Below are positions 24,259 to 31,606 of a stretch of 64,000 bases of DNA, one piece after another. Where the stretch lies: contig NZ_KZ454944.1 in assembly GCF_002797415.1 (NCBI RefSeq), positions 519,745-583,744 on the forward strand. Reading direction: 5' to 3'. The stretch is from Bacillus alkalisoli (GTDB taxonomy: Bacteria > Bacillota > Bacilli > Bacillales > Bacillaceae_I). The position numbers and the translations under genes were made by a program. Position 1 is the first letter of the stretch; each line of letters opens with the position of its first letter. The notes beneath the pieces are model-generated. The model was not told the DNA's origin, searched no databases, and saw only the letters and a list, made by a program, of their open reading frames with translations.

Positions 24259-27204
24259 TTGAAAAAGATCGTGTCGAAGATTTTTAATAAACTAGATGAA
24301 AAAAAGAACTATGAATTGGAAGGGGACGTATTCCAATCATTTTTTATTCACCACCCAAACGCTGTATTAATGATAGATGTCCAAGGAAATATAAAACAAG
24401 CAAATCTGGCTACTACGAATTTATTTGGTTATCCAAATAAAGAGTTGGTAGGATCTTATACAAATTTTTTAGTGAAAAATACAGATGAAGTGACAAAGCG
24501 ATTTCAAGACACCATGGACGGAACCCCGCAAAAATTCAATTCACAAGTGAGACATAAAGGTGGATCTATTGTAGAAGTAAATATTGTGACCATTCCACTT
24601 ACAACAGAAGGGCAAACGGTTGGGGTATGCTCTATCGTTCGTAATATTACAGAAGAAAAGAAATTGCAAAATAAATTTGAAACCATTAAATACTCGTTAA
24701 AACAAACGCAAACAGCCGCAAAAGTTGGAAGTTGGGAATACGATTTACAAACAAAAGAATCATACTGGTCACAAGTAGTTTACGAGATTTTTGGAATTGA
24801 AATTCCAAGTGGAAACAAACCACAAATTTCGATAATGAAAATAATTCATCCTGATGACCGAGAAGTATATGAGAAACAATTACTCGAAACAAAAGCAACA
24901 GGACAAAGTTACAGTATTGAATATCGAATTATGAAGCCAAACGGCCAAGTTGCAATTGTGAATGAACAAGCGGACGTTTTATTTAATGAAGCGGGCAATA
25001 AAAGCAGGCTAATTGGTACCATATATGATGTAACAGAACAAAGAAATGCAGAACAAGAACTAGCACAAAAAGAAAAAGACACAAAACTAGTATACGAAAG
25101 TTTAGATTTAGGAATATGGTCGTATGATGTGGCTACCAACGCTATCGTCTATTGTTCTACAGGTGTAGAAACGATTTTAGACATACCAATAGAAGAATTT
25201 TTGTCCGGAAACATTAGGTGGCGAGACTTAGTACATGAATCAGACTTGCCTTCCTTTGATGCAACACAAGAAAGAATTCATTTCGGTAAATCGGTCGAAC
25301 ATGAATATCGGGTTGTGTTACCAAATGGGGAAACGAAATGGTTGTTAGACCAAACTACACCTGCGTTGGACGATGTCGGAGAAGTGTTACGAATAAATGG
25401 CGTTATAACCGACATTACGGCTCTAAAAGAACTGCTACATAAAGTAGAAATGATAGCGAAGGAAGACTTCTTAACTGGCCTACCTAACAGGCGTGCTTTA
25501 GAAGAAGAATTAGAAACGCTTATCATCGATGCTCGTAGCACTTCAGAAAAGTTTGCTGTCGTATTTTTAGATATGGATCGCTTTAAATATATTAACGATA
25601 CACTTGGACACACAATTGGAGACAAAGTTGTACAAGAAATAGCAGATCGACTAAATGAATATAAAGAAGCGGGTCATTTCGTATCAAGAGTAGGCGGAGA
25701 CGAGTTTATCATAATATTCCGTCACATACAAGAACGGGACGAGCTTCATGATATTGCTCAACATTTATTGGAAAAAGTAAGACACCAATTTGTGGTAGAC
25801 GAGTTTGAGCTTGTATTATCTTGTTGTATTGGCGTGACAGTATTCCCGGTGGATGGGGAAGACAAGGCGACATTAATGAAAAACGCCGATGTTGCCATGT
25901 ACCGAGCAAAAGAATTAGGAAAGAACGATTATCAAATTTTCACACAAAACATGAACGTAAAAGTATACCAACAATATACGTTAGAAAGAGATATGCGAAA
26001 AGCACTCACAAACGGTGAACTGACGGTTTTTTATCAAGCGAAAGTTAAACCGCGCAATAACTTACTAGTTGGAGCGGAGGCGCTTATTCGTTGGGAACAT
26101 CCGACGTGGGGCATGGTTTCACCAGGTGAATTTATCCCGATTGCTGAAGAAACAGGGTTAATTCATGAAATGGGTGACTTCGTTATTGAAATGGTATGCA
26201 AGCAAATACGTGAATGGCTTGATGATGACGTTCCGGTAGTACCAGTTTCTGTTAATATTTCTCCTTTCCGTTTTTTACGGAAAGGATTAGTGTCAACGGT
26301 AAAAAAACTGTTAAAAACGTACGATATTCCTGGTGATTTACTGGAATTTGAAATAACGGAAAGTTCTTTGTTTCATAACGAAGAACTTGTGCTAAGAAGT
26401 ATAAAGGAGTTACGTGAATTAGGCATCAAAATAGCGCTAGATGATTTCGGAACAGGCTACTCTTCTATGACAAGGCTAAAGGGGTTAGACTTAGACGTAT
26501 TAAAGATTGATCGAAGTTTTATAAAAGATGTGGAAGAGTGTAAAAAAAGTGCCATCATTCTAGATTCGCTCCTTTTAATTGGAAAAGGCCTAAACATTGA
26601 CGTTGTAGTAGAGGGAGTAGAAACACAACAACAACTACAATTATTAAAACAAAAAGGTTGCGAAATTATTCAAGGGTACATTTTCAGTAAACCGATACCA
26701 GCAAGCGATTTTACACCGATACTTGTGAAGAAAAAAATTACGCCGAATGATGACAGGAAAGAAGTTGTTAATAGTGAACGCCGAAAATTTCTCCGTATTG
26801 ATTTAGATCCTCATTTAGAATCGGATATGACGGTTGTAGAAATTAACGGTAAACGTGTCGATCTTGGAAAGATGCTTGTTGCGATGGAAAATATCGGGCT
26901 CGGTGGCTCATGCTTTCTTTCTCATATTCAATTGCCAGTTCGACCGGACTTAATATTAAGAATTGGTACAGAGATTAACGGCGAAAAAATAGAGTATCCT
27001 GGTAAAATTGTTTGGAAACAAGAAGCTGCAGACAATTATTACTACTATGGTGTTGAGTTTTTAATAGATGAAAACGAAAGAGAAAAACTATCGAAACTAT
27101 TGAATCGAGTTATGCTTCAATTAAAACAAACACTTGTGATACCAAATTCCAGAACCATTGACGAGAGCGTTTGGACGTTTTTAAAGAAAGTGAAAGAAAG
27201 TTAG
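24259..27204 (+). CDS. PAS-GGDEF-EAL-PilZ cyclic di-GMP enzyme
   Basis: About 981 residues from TTG 24259, placed by AAAGTGGTGA upstream; a GTG at 24247 is the alternative. Order: about three PAS modules (30-420), GGDEF with VGGDEFIIIF (about 480), EAL with EALIRWEHP (about 608), EITESS, DDFGTGYSS, LKIDRSF and VEGVET, and a C-terminal PilZ-like domain starting RRKFLRID (about 841). All main EAL catalytic motifs are intact. The I-site position before GGDEF reads EAGH, not RxxD. It could both make and break c-di-GMP, with PilZ as an internal sensor. Its divergent neighbour is a pure cyclase. Confidence 0.93.
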   Translation: MKKIVSKIFNKLDEKKNYELEGDVFQSFFIHHPNAVLMIDVQGNIKQANLATTNLFGYPNKELVGSYTNFLVKNTDEVTKRFQDTMDGTPQKFNSQVRHKGGSIVEVNIVTIPLTTEGQTVGVCSIVRNITEEKKLQNKFETIKYSLKQTQTAAKVGSWEYDLQTKESYWSQVVYEIFGIEIPSGNKPQISIMKIIHPDDREVYEKQLLETKATGQSYSIEYRIMKPNGQVAIVNEQADVLFNEAGNKSRLIGTIYDVTEQRNAEQELAQKEKDTKLVYESLDLGIWSYDVATNAIVYCSTGVETILDIPIEEFLSGNIRWRDLVHESDLPSFDATQERIHFGKSVEHEYRVVLPNGETKWLLDQTTPALDDVGEVLRINGVITDITALKELLHKVEMIAKEDFLTGLPNRRALEEELETLIIDARSTSEKFAVVFLDMDRFKYINDTLGHTIGDKVVQEIADRLNEYKEAGHFVSRVGGDEFIIIFRHIQERDELHDIAQHLLEKVRHQFVVDEFELVLSCCIGVTVFPVDGEDKATLMKNADVAMYRAKELGKNDYQIFTQNMNVKVYQQYTLERDMRKALTNGELTVFYQAKVKPRNNLLVGAEALIRWEHPTWGMVSPGEFIPIAEETGLIHEMGDFVIEMVCKQIREWLDDDVPVVPVSVNISPFRFLRKGLVSTVKKLLKTYDIPGDLLEFEITESSLFHNEELVLRSIKELRELGIKIALDDFGTGYSSMTRLKGLDLDVLKIDRSFIKDVEECKKSAIILDSLLLIGKGLNIDVVVEGVETQQQLQLLKQKGCEIIQGYIFSKPIPASDFTPILVKKKITPNDDRKEVVNSERRKFLRIDLDPHLESDMTVVEINGKRVDLGKMLVAMENIGLGGSCFLSHIQLPVRPDLILRIGTEINGEKIEYPGKIVWKQEAADNYYYYGVEFLIDENEREKLSKLLNRVMLQLKQTLVIPNSRTIDESVWTFLKKVKES

Positions 27205-27247
27205 CATTAGAAGCTAGAGGTTGGGACAGAAGTATATGAAGAGTAGG

Positions 27248-27296
27248 AAAATCCGAACAATATTCCTAATTTAAAGGAATAATTCGGATTTTTTTA
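27248..27296 (+). terminator. Terminator after the GGDEF-EAL gene
   Basis: AAATCCGAA...ATTCC paired with GGAAT...TTCGGATTT, then a T run. Confidence 0.85.
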
Positions 27297-27418
27297 CTTT
27301 CTTAGCAGATGATTGGAGTGCAAGCTAAAGACACCTACGGGAAAGCGTGGTGGCCACTGAAAAAGTGGACACTATTTGTCTACTCAGATTGTATTGTTTT
27401 TTTATCGATGTCAGTTAT

Positions 27419-27555
27419 CGCCGATAAAATATAGTTTTCGCTGATATAATATAGCTTTCGCCGATAAACCAGAAGCCCTCGCCGATAGATTTGCGTTTTT
27501 CGCCGATAAAGCTCTTACTTTCGCCGATAAAATCCGTATTATCGCCGATAAAACT
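27419..27555 (-). repeat. Phased TCGGCGAAAA array 3 (seven units, reverse strand)
   Basis: Read on the minus strand, the ATCGGCG/ATCAGCG cores start at 27549, 27528, 27507, 27486, 27465, 27445 and 27425: four spacings of 21 bp, then two of 20 bp. This is the same 21-then-20 order as the other two arrays. Confidence 0.92.
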
Positions 27556-27904
27556 TTCTTTCTACTACTCTTTTGCATAATTTTACACTCTATACCTATT
27601 AATCTTGACTTACTTTCTAAAGAAATATATATAAATGGGGCAATTCTTTGCAAATACACGGTAAAAATGTTACTTAAATCACCATTTTGATAATTAGGGG
27701 GGACTTGAAGCAAAGACAGGCTCAAATTCTTTGAAAATCCAATATGCAAATTTAACTTGTGAAAAAACAGTACAAAACGGGGTGGCAGGGAACTTATTTA
27801 GTTATGTTCCAGCCTCAAGTTTTTTTATGGATTTAGATTTAAATAGATTGGGTATATATTTTGTAAGAGATTTGCTATTTTTGTAGATTCGTGTAAAAAA
27901 TAGA

Positions 27905-27934
27905 TTGCATATACAAATAGGAATATAGTATTAT
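27905..27934 (+). promoter_or_regulatory. Candidate promoter of the 48-residue gene
   Basis: TTGCAT at 27905-27910, an 18-bp spacer and TATTAT at 27929-27934, about 40 bp before the small gene. Confidence 0.4.
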
Positions 27935-27972
27935 ATTAAGTATATTTTGTAAATTATTAGGTGGTGTAATGA

Positions 27973-28119
27973 TTGAGAGCGGATACTAAGTTAGAATCTA
28001 CTAATGATATATTAGAAGTGTTATTATATGCTTACCAACAAGGCACAGAAGATCATAATATTTCTGCGAAAGAATTAGTAGATGAGATTGGAAAAAAACT
28101 AAAAGAAATATATAAGTGA
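27973..28119 (+). CDS. Small acidic/helical 48-residue protein
   Basis: TTG 27973 is preceded by AGGTGGTG at normal spacing. The frame reads RADTKLESTNDILEVLLYAY, then QQGTEDHNISAKELVDEIG and KKLKEIYK. Two amphipathic helices are likely; there is no signal peptide or membrane segment. It has a promoter-like element upstream and a strong terminator 7 bp after its stop, so it looks like a complete monocistronic gene. It is shorter than usual ORF cut-offs and may be missed by annotation. No family is recognised; its size and helix-turn-helix-like outline would allow a small regulator or anti-activator, which is speculation. Confidence 0.7.
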   Translation: MRADTKLESTNDILEVLLYAYQQGTEDHNISAKELVDEIGKKLKEIYK

Positions 28120-28126
28120 AATAGCT

Positions 28127-28178
28127 AAAAAGGGTCCATAGACTTAGGAAAACTTCCTAGTTCTATGAACCCTTTTTA
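28127..28178 (+). terminator. Terminator after the small gene
   Basis: A long stem, AAAAAGGGTCCATAGACTTAGG with its near-complement, 4-base loop, ending in TTTTTATTTT. Confidence 0.9.
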
Positions 28179-28248
28179 TTTTATTTAACAACATAAATTT
28201 TCATAAATAGAAAATAATAACAATATGACAAATGCAGGAGGAATCTTT

Positions 28249-29112
28249 ATGAAACGTATTGTTATTATTTTGTTTGCAACCTTTTGTTTATTACTACAGC
28301 TACCATTACAGACATTTGCAGCACCTTCAGATCAAGAAGTAGAAACATATCTCGATGAAATTGGGTGGACAGAATACGACTTACAGCAGTACTTAGATTT
28401 TTATCAAGTAAAGTTAGCTGACTTTCGAGATATTGAACAGTTAAAATCAGAACTTGGAACCCCAATTACAAAAGAGAACCTACATGATTTGCTTCAATCA
28501 TACGACATTACGGAAGAGGAATTAGAAATTATGCTTGCTCGTTTTGGTGAAAAAATTCAAGACTACACTTTTTTAGAAGATTTAGATATCGCGGTAGATT
28601 TTTATTTAACACATGAGGAAGAGGTAGCCAGAGCAGAAGACTTTTTCGTTTCGATGGGTTTTGAACAAGAAGAAGCACACAAAATCTTTCAACATTTGTT
28701 GCGATTGAATAACTCACATTTAACAGCAAAGCTCTCTGAGATAAAAGAAAGTCCGAATTGGTCCAACCTTTTACACACATTTCAAGTGAATGTAGAGTTT
28801 TATGCACAGGATGAAACAAATGGATTAAATAGAATTAGTAGAGATGAAATTACAGAAGCGAGTAACGTGATTGCTAGGTTTTATAATGAAGAGCAGGAGT
28901 TAATTGCGACTGCGACATTGCCAGAGAATGTGCTTTCAGAGAATTTTCTTTCTAACGCAAGTGAGGAGTTGGTGCATGTAGCACAAGTGGCGATGGAATT
29001 AAGTTCTGAGTTGTTTGGAAGTCGTATGCCGGATACAGCTACTACTTATCCACAGAAGTTATTAACAGGATTCGCGTGTTTACTGGCTTCTTTTTTCTTT
29101 TTGAAAAAATAA
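28249..29112 (+). CDS. Processed acidic surface protein with LPxTA-like sorting signal
   Basis: 287 residues from ATG 28249, placed by GGAGGA; the frame is open to 28225. Signal peptide ending QTFAA, then an acidic helical body rich in Glu/Asp/Leu containing two related segments (YLDEIGWTEYDLQQYLDFY and DLLQSYDITEEELEIMLARF). The C-terminus has MPDTAT, a hydrophobic helix and KK. This matches the Bacillus family annotated as processed acidic surface protein (acidic_w_LPXTA). Class D sortases cut LPxTA-type motifs; the candidate enzyme is at 38555. The M in place of L in the motif is unusual. Confidence 0.88.
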   Translation: MKRIVIILFATFCLLLQLPLQTFAAPSDQEVETYLDEIGWTEYDLQQYLDFYQVKLADFRDIEQLKSELGTPITKENLHDLLQSYDITEEELEIMLARFGEKIQDYTFLEDLDIAVDFYLTHEEEVARAEDFFVSMGFEQEEAHKIFQHLLRLNNSHLTAKLSEIKESPNWSNLLHTFQVNVEFYAQDETNGLNRISRDEITEASNVIARFYNEEQELIATATLPENVLSENFLSNASEELVHVAQVAMELSSELFGSRMPDTATTYPQKLLTGFACLLASFFFLKK

Positions 29113-29148
29113 TAAACAGGTTACACACAACTTATCCACATTATTAAC

Positions 29149-29197
29149 AAAAAAAAGTTGGACAGTTTATTATTTAGACTTGTCCAACTTTTTTTAT
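29149..29197. terminator. Bidirectional terminator
   Basis: AAAAAAGTTGGACA and TGTCCAACTTTTTT, 14-bp stem, between the convergent surface-protein and ywpF-like genes. Confidence 0.92.
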
Positions 29198-29206
29198 CTA
29201 TATTAA

Positions 29207-29638
29207 TTATTTCCCTTGTGTTTGCAATGTCGGTTTTTCTTGTACTTTTTCTCTAAATTGAACGACTAATTCTTCACCAGTTAAACCTTCGTCTAACAAA
29301 GATTTTAACACTTTCTCGTGGAAATTGTTCGTGCGACGGAAAAGTTGTGCATCGAAAAGTACGCTAATGTGATCATTCATTTCGGAAATAGACTTAACAG
29401 TTACTTGGAAATTAGCTGGATCATTTGTTGGCTTTGAAATCGTTGCTTGCAAGTGAACTAATTCATTTGTGCCTTCATACTCACGAAACAGTTCTGTTGT
29501 TTCTGATGGCAAATAAGCCTCGATTAACCATTTTTCACCACCGAACTCTTTATTTATAATAAGTCCGTCTTCTAAAGGTAGTTTCTCAATCTCTTCCCCA
29601 TCTACAAAACTTAAAGCAACTAGCTTAAACGTCTTCAT
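29207..29638 (-). CDS. ywpF: YwpF-like protein
   Basis: 143 residues from the ATG at 29638, directly after AGGAGGGA; the frame is open to 29704 but that part forms a structured leader. The start MKTFKLVALSFVDGEE and the beta-rich KWLIEAYLPSE and HLQATISKPTNDPA segments fit the YwpF family of Bacillus. No signal peptide, so cytoplasmic. In B. subtilis ywpF lies next to ssbB (ywpH), as here. Molecular function is unknown; the assignment rests on sequence resemblance plus conserved neighbourhood. Confidence 0.8.
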   Translation of the reverse strand: MKTFKLVALSFVDGEEIEKLPLEDGLIINKEFGGEKWLIEAYLPSETTELFREYEGTNELVHLQATISKPTNDPANFQVTVKSISEMNDHISVLFDAQLFRRTNNFHEKVLKSLLDEGLTGEELVVQFREKVQEKPTLQTQGK

Positions 29639-29649
29639 CTTATCCCTCC

Positions 29650-29735
29650 TAAATGATCGGTAATCGGTGGTTAAAGCACCCGCGTTGCGAGAACTTTTTT
29701 CCACTACCGAATGAGCCTACAGCTCGGCCAATTGT
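29650..29735 (-). promoter_or_regulatory. Structured 5' leader of ywpF
   Basis: On the minus strand, a TATAAT-like -10 (complement of 29743-29748) is followed by GAGC-CTGTA-GGCTC-type pairing, then CGGTAGTGG (complement of 29701-29709) pairing with CCACCGATTACCG (complement of 29658-29670), enclosing a CTCGCAACGCGGG hairpin. It ends at the ribosome binding site. It matches no riboswitch I know. Confidence 0.45.
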
Positions 29736-29968
29736 TAGTTTGATTATAACATAATAGAACTGTAAATCATCTATGTAACTTTGTCGAAATATTATAAAAA
29801 TTAGCAGGAATTGATTGTTTGTCTCTACATTTTTTTCTAAAAGTGCTATTTTTAATCAGAAAAATAGAAAACTGCCAGTAGGATTAAAATAATAGCGTAT
29901 TTTACGGAATAGTCCAATGGTCATATGATAAAAGAGCAGTTTCATTTAAACAGAAAGGAGGATGACGA

Positions 29969-30355
29969 TTGATAAATAATGTGATCCTTGTTGGAAGATT
30001 AACAAAAGATCCAGAGCTCAAGTATTTGAGTGATGGAACTGCCGTAACGTTGTTTAGTTTAGCAGTAAACAGAGGTTTTAGAAACCAATCTGGAGGTGTG
30101 GAGGCTGATTTTATTTCCATAAGATTATGGAATAAAGTAGCTGAAAATACAGCGAACCATTGTAGAAAAGGTTCGCTGGTGGGAGTAACTGGTAAAATTC
30201 AAACGAGGCGGTATGAAGATTCAAAAGGCGCAACAGTCTATGTAACCGAAGTGATTGGAGACTCTGTGCGGTTTTTAGAAAGAAAGCGGCGATCAGAAGA
30301 AAAGCGTGAAGAATCGAAGCGAGTAGAAGAAACAAAGCAACATATACATGTGTAA
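29969..30355 (+). CDS. ssbB: Single-stranded DNA-binding protein, short SsbB type
   Basis: 128 residues from TTG 29969, after GAAAGGAGG. OB-fold SSB features: INNVILVGRLTKDPELKYL, FSLAVNR, DFISIRLWNKVAENTANHC and GSLVGVTGKIQTRRYED. The C-terminus is a charged ERKRRSEEKREESKR tail that lacks the acidic DDDLPF tip of SsbA. B. subtilis SsbB likewise lacks the tip and protects incoming DNA during competence. Next to ywpF as in B. subtilis. A ComK-like AAAA/TTTT pair upstream (29838-29852) is imperfect. Confidence 0.9.
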   Translation: MINNVILVGRLTKDPELKYLSDGTAVTLFSLAVNRGFRNQSGGVEADFISIRLWNKVAENTANHCRKGSLVGVTGKIQTRRYEDSKGATVYVTEVIGDSVRFLERKRRSEEKREESKRVEETKQHIHV

Positions 30356-30763
30356 AAATACGGTTTAGGTCCACTAACTTGTATGTAACTTATTTGCTTA
30401 CTGACAAAGAAGAGAAGATCACTTGCCTACCAATTCTATCTTCTCTTCGTATGTCATTATGAATTTCCTTTTCCAAAATAGTCAATTCCTCAAAAGATGA
30501 AAAGGATCCTCACCCCCCACTTGTTTAAGGATGGTCTAGTCAAAGTACATCCAAATGCATAAGGACCATCCGTCTTTTACCATTCAAGCAGCGTAATTGT
30601 AAAAAAATTCAGAAAAAATAGTTCAAAATATTCAGCTTGTATGGTATATTTTACATATTATTAGAGTGAAAAAGGTAAAAACTTGTCGTATTATGGATCA
30701 TTCTATTCTTCTTTGTTTTATCAAATACTGATTAATAGAAGCTATTGTATGAGGAGAGTGGCG
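30356..30763. other. Intergenic stretch with two hairpins
   Basis: Hairpin 1 (30403-30456) pairs AGAGAAGAT with ATCTTCTCT. Hairpin 2 (30529-30571) pairs GGATGGTC with GACCATCC, followed by GTCTTTTA. Either could end ssbB transcription; neither has a strong T run. The rest is AT-rich and probably holds the promoter of the next gene. Confidence 0.5.
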
Positions 30764-31255
30764 TTGTTGCAGTATTATTTATCTTCTGTAAATTTTCATC
30801 ATGAGGATGTAGTGAGGAAAAGTAATAGAAATGAAGTGTGTGTATTTGTTATTGAACTACAAGATACGCAGATAGAGCGGGGCAGCCAAATTGCGGAAGC
30901 CTTTTATCAGGCAACCTATTTGACGAAATGGATAAAAGACGGAGAAGAGGCAAAAGAAGGGGAGAGCAACTTATCGAAATTTTGCTCCTACTATGCAAGT
31001 GCAGTAGAACTACAATTTCGTGCTACTGACCTATCTGGCCATATAATCCAATTAAATATTGACTTAGACTCGTTAAAAGTTAAGGTTTCTTCTTATTTCT
31101 GGCGAAAAAATAAGCGATCCTATATCAAATGTGAAAGCGAAGAAAAAGTAAAGCCAGCTACCATACTAGACTTGTTGAATAGGATATATATAAAAAAAGA
31201 AAACAAAATCCTTCACTTAACACAAGGAAACCTCCCAATTCTTAACCCGAAATAA
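30764..31255 (+). CDS. Hypothetical protein between ssbB and the SNF2 gene
   Basis: 163 residues from TTG 30764, chosen for GAGGAGA six bases upstream; the frame is open to 30683 with weaker signals. No signal peptide or membrane segment. Beta-rich middle (NEVCVFVIELQD, HIIQLNIDLDSLKVKVSSYF) and a basic C-terminal third with WRKNKRSYIKC. I recognise no domain. It precedes the 52-bp repeat array and has no obvious terminator other than those palindromes. Start and function are uncertain. Confidence 0.65.
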   Translation: MLQYYLSSVNFHHEDVVRKSNRNEVCVFVIELQDTQIERGSQIAEAFYQATYLTKWIKDGEEAKEGESNLSKFCSYYASAVELQFRATDLSGHIIQLNIDLDSLKVKVSSYFWRKNKRSYIKCESEEKVKPATILDLLNRIYIKKENKILHLTQGNLPILNPK

Positions 31256-31268
31256 ACATCAAGGATCT

Positions 31269-31570
31269 TATGAAGTTCAATCACAAGAAATTATTAAGTC
31301 AAGATGAACTTCATAAGCCGTATGAAGTTCAAAGACAACAAATTTCAAAGTCAAAATGAACTTCATAAGCCGTATGAAGTTCACCAACAACAAATCTCAA
31401 AGCCAAAATGAACTTCATAAACCTTATGAAGTTCAATCACACCAAATTTCAAAGCCAAAATGAACTTCATAGCCCTTATGAAGTTCAATCACACCAAATT
31501 TCAAAGCCAAAATGAACTTCATAAGCCATATGAAGTTCAAAGACACCAAATTTCAAAGCCAAAATGAACT
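31269..31570. repeat. Six-unit tandem array, exact 52-bp period, palindromic arms
   Basis: TATGAAGTTCA begins at 31269, 31321, 31373, 31425, 31477 and 31529, always 52 bp apart. Each unit ends with TGAACTTCATA (truncated in the last), so unit arms pair with each other and also with the neighbouring unit across a 5-base gap. The ~25-bp interior (CACCAAATTTCAAAGCCAAA-like) is also repeated, so this is not a CRISPR. It lies between converging genes. Confidence 0.93.
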
Positions 31571-31606
31571 CCCAAGGCTTTTTTGTCCCAGCCTCAACCA
31601 TCAACG

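Larger units (their letters stand above)
27297..27972. other. Intergenic stretch without a confident gene
   Basis: It holds a decayed copy of a GC-rich Bacillus-type repeat (GGAGTGCAAG...CCTACGGGAAAGC, about 27314-27343), phased array 3 (27419-27555), about 300 bp in which I see nothing, and a candidate promoter before the small gene at 27973. The apparent 112-residue minus-strand frame 27411-27749 is the array read as LSAK-type repeats and is not accepted. Confidence 0.7.

Noticed and set aside
27411-27749. 112-residue minus-strand frame with repeated LSAK
   Set aside because: Same explanation: array 3 read in frame. No ribosome binding site.
29650-29735. tRNA gene
   Set aside because: A D-arm-like CTCATTCGGTAG occurs on the minus strand, but there is no acceptor stem or T-arm.
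29838-29852. ComK box before ssbB
   Set aside because: AAAAGTGCTATTTTT has the wrong spacing and the second half-site is not convincing; not listed as a feature.
31269-31570. CRISPR array
   Set aside because: Period is regular and arms are palindromic, but the parts between them are also repeated rather than unique, and no cas gene is present.
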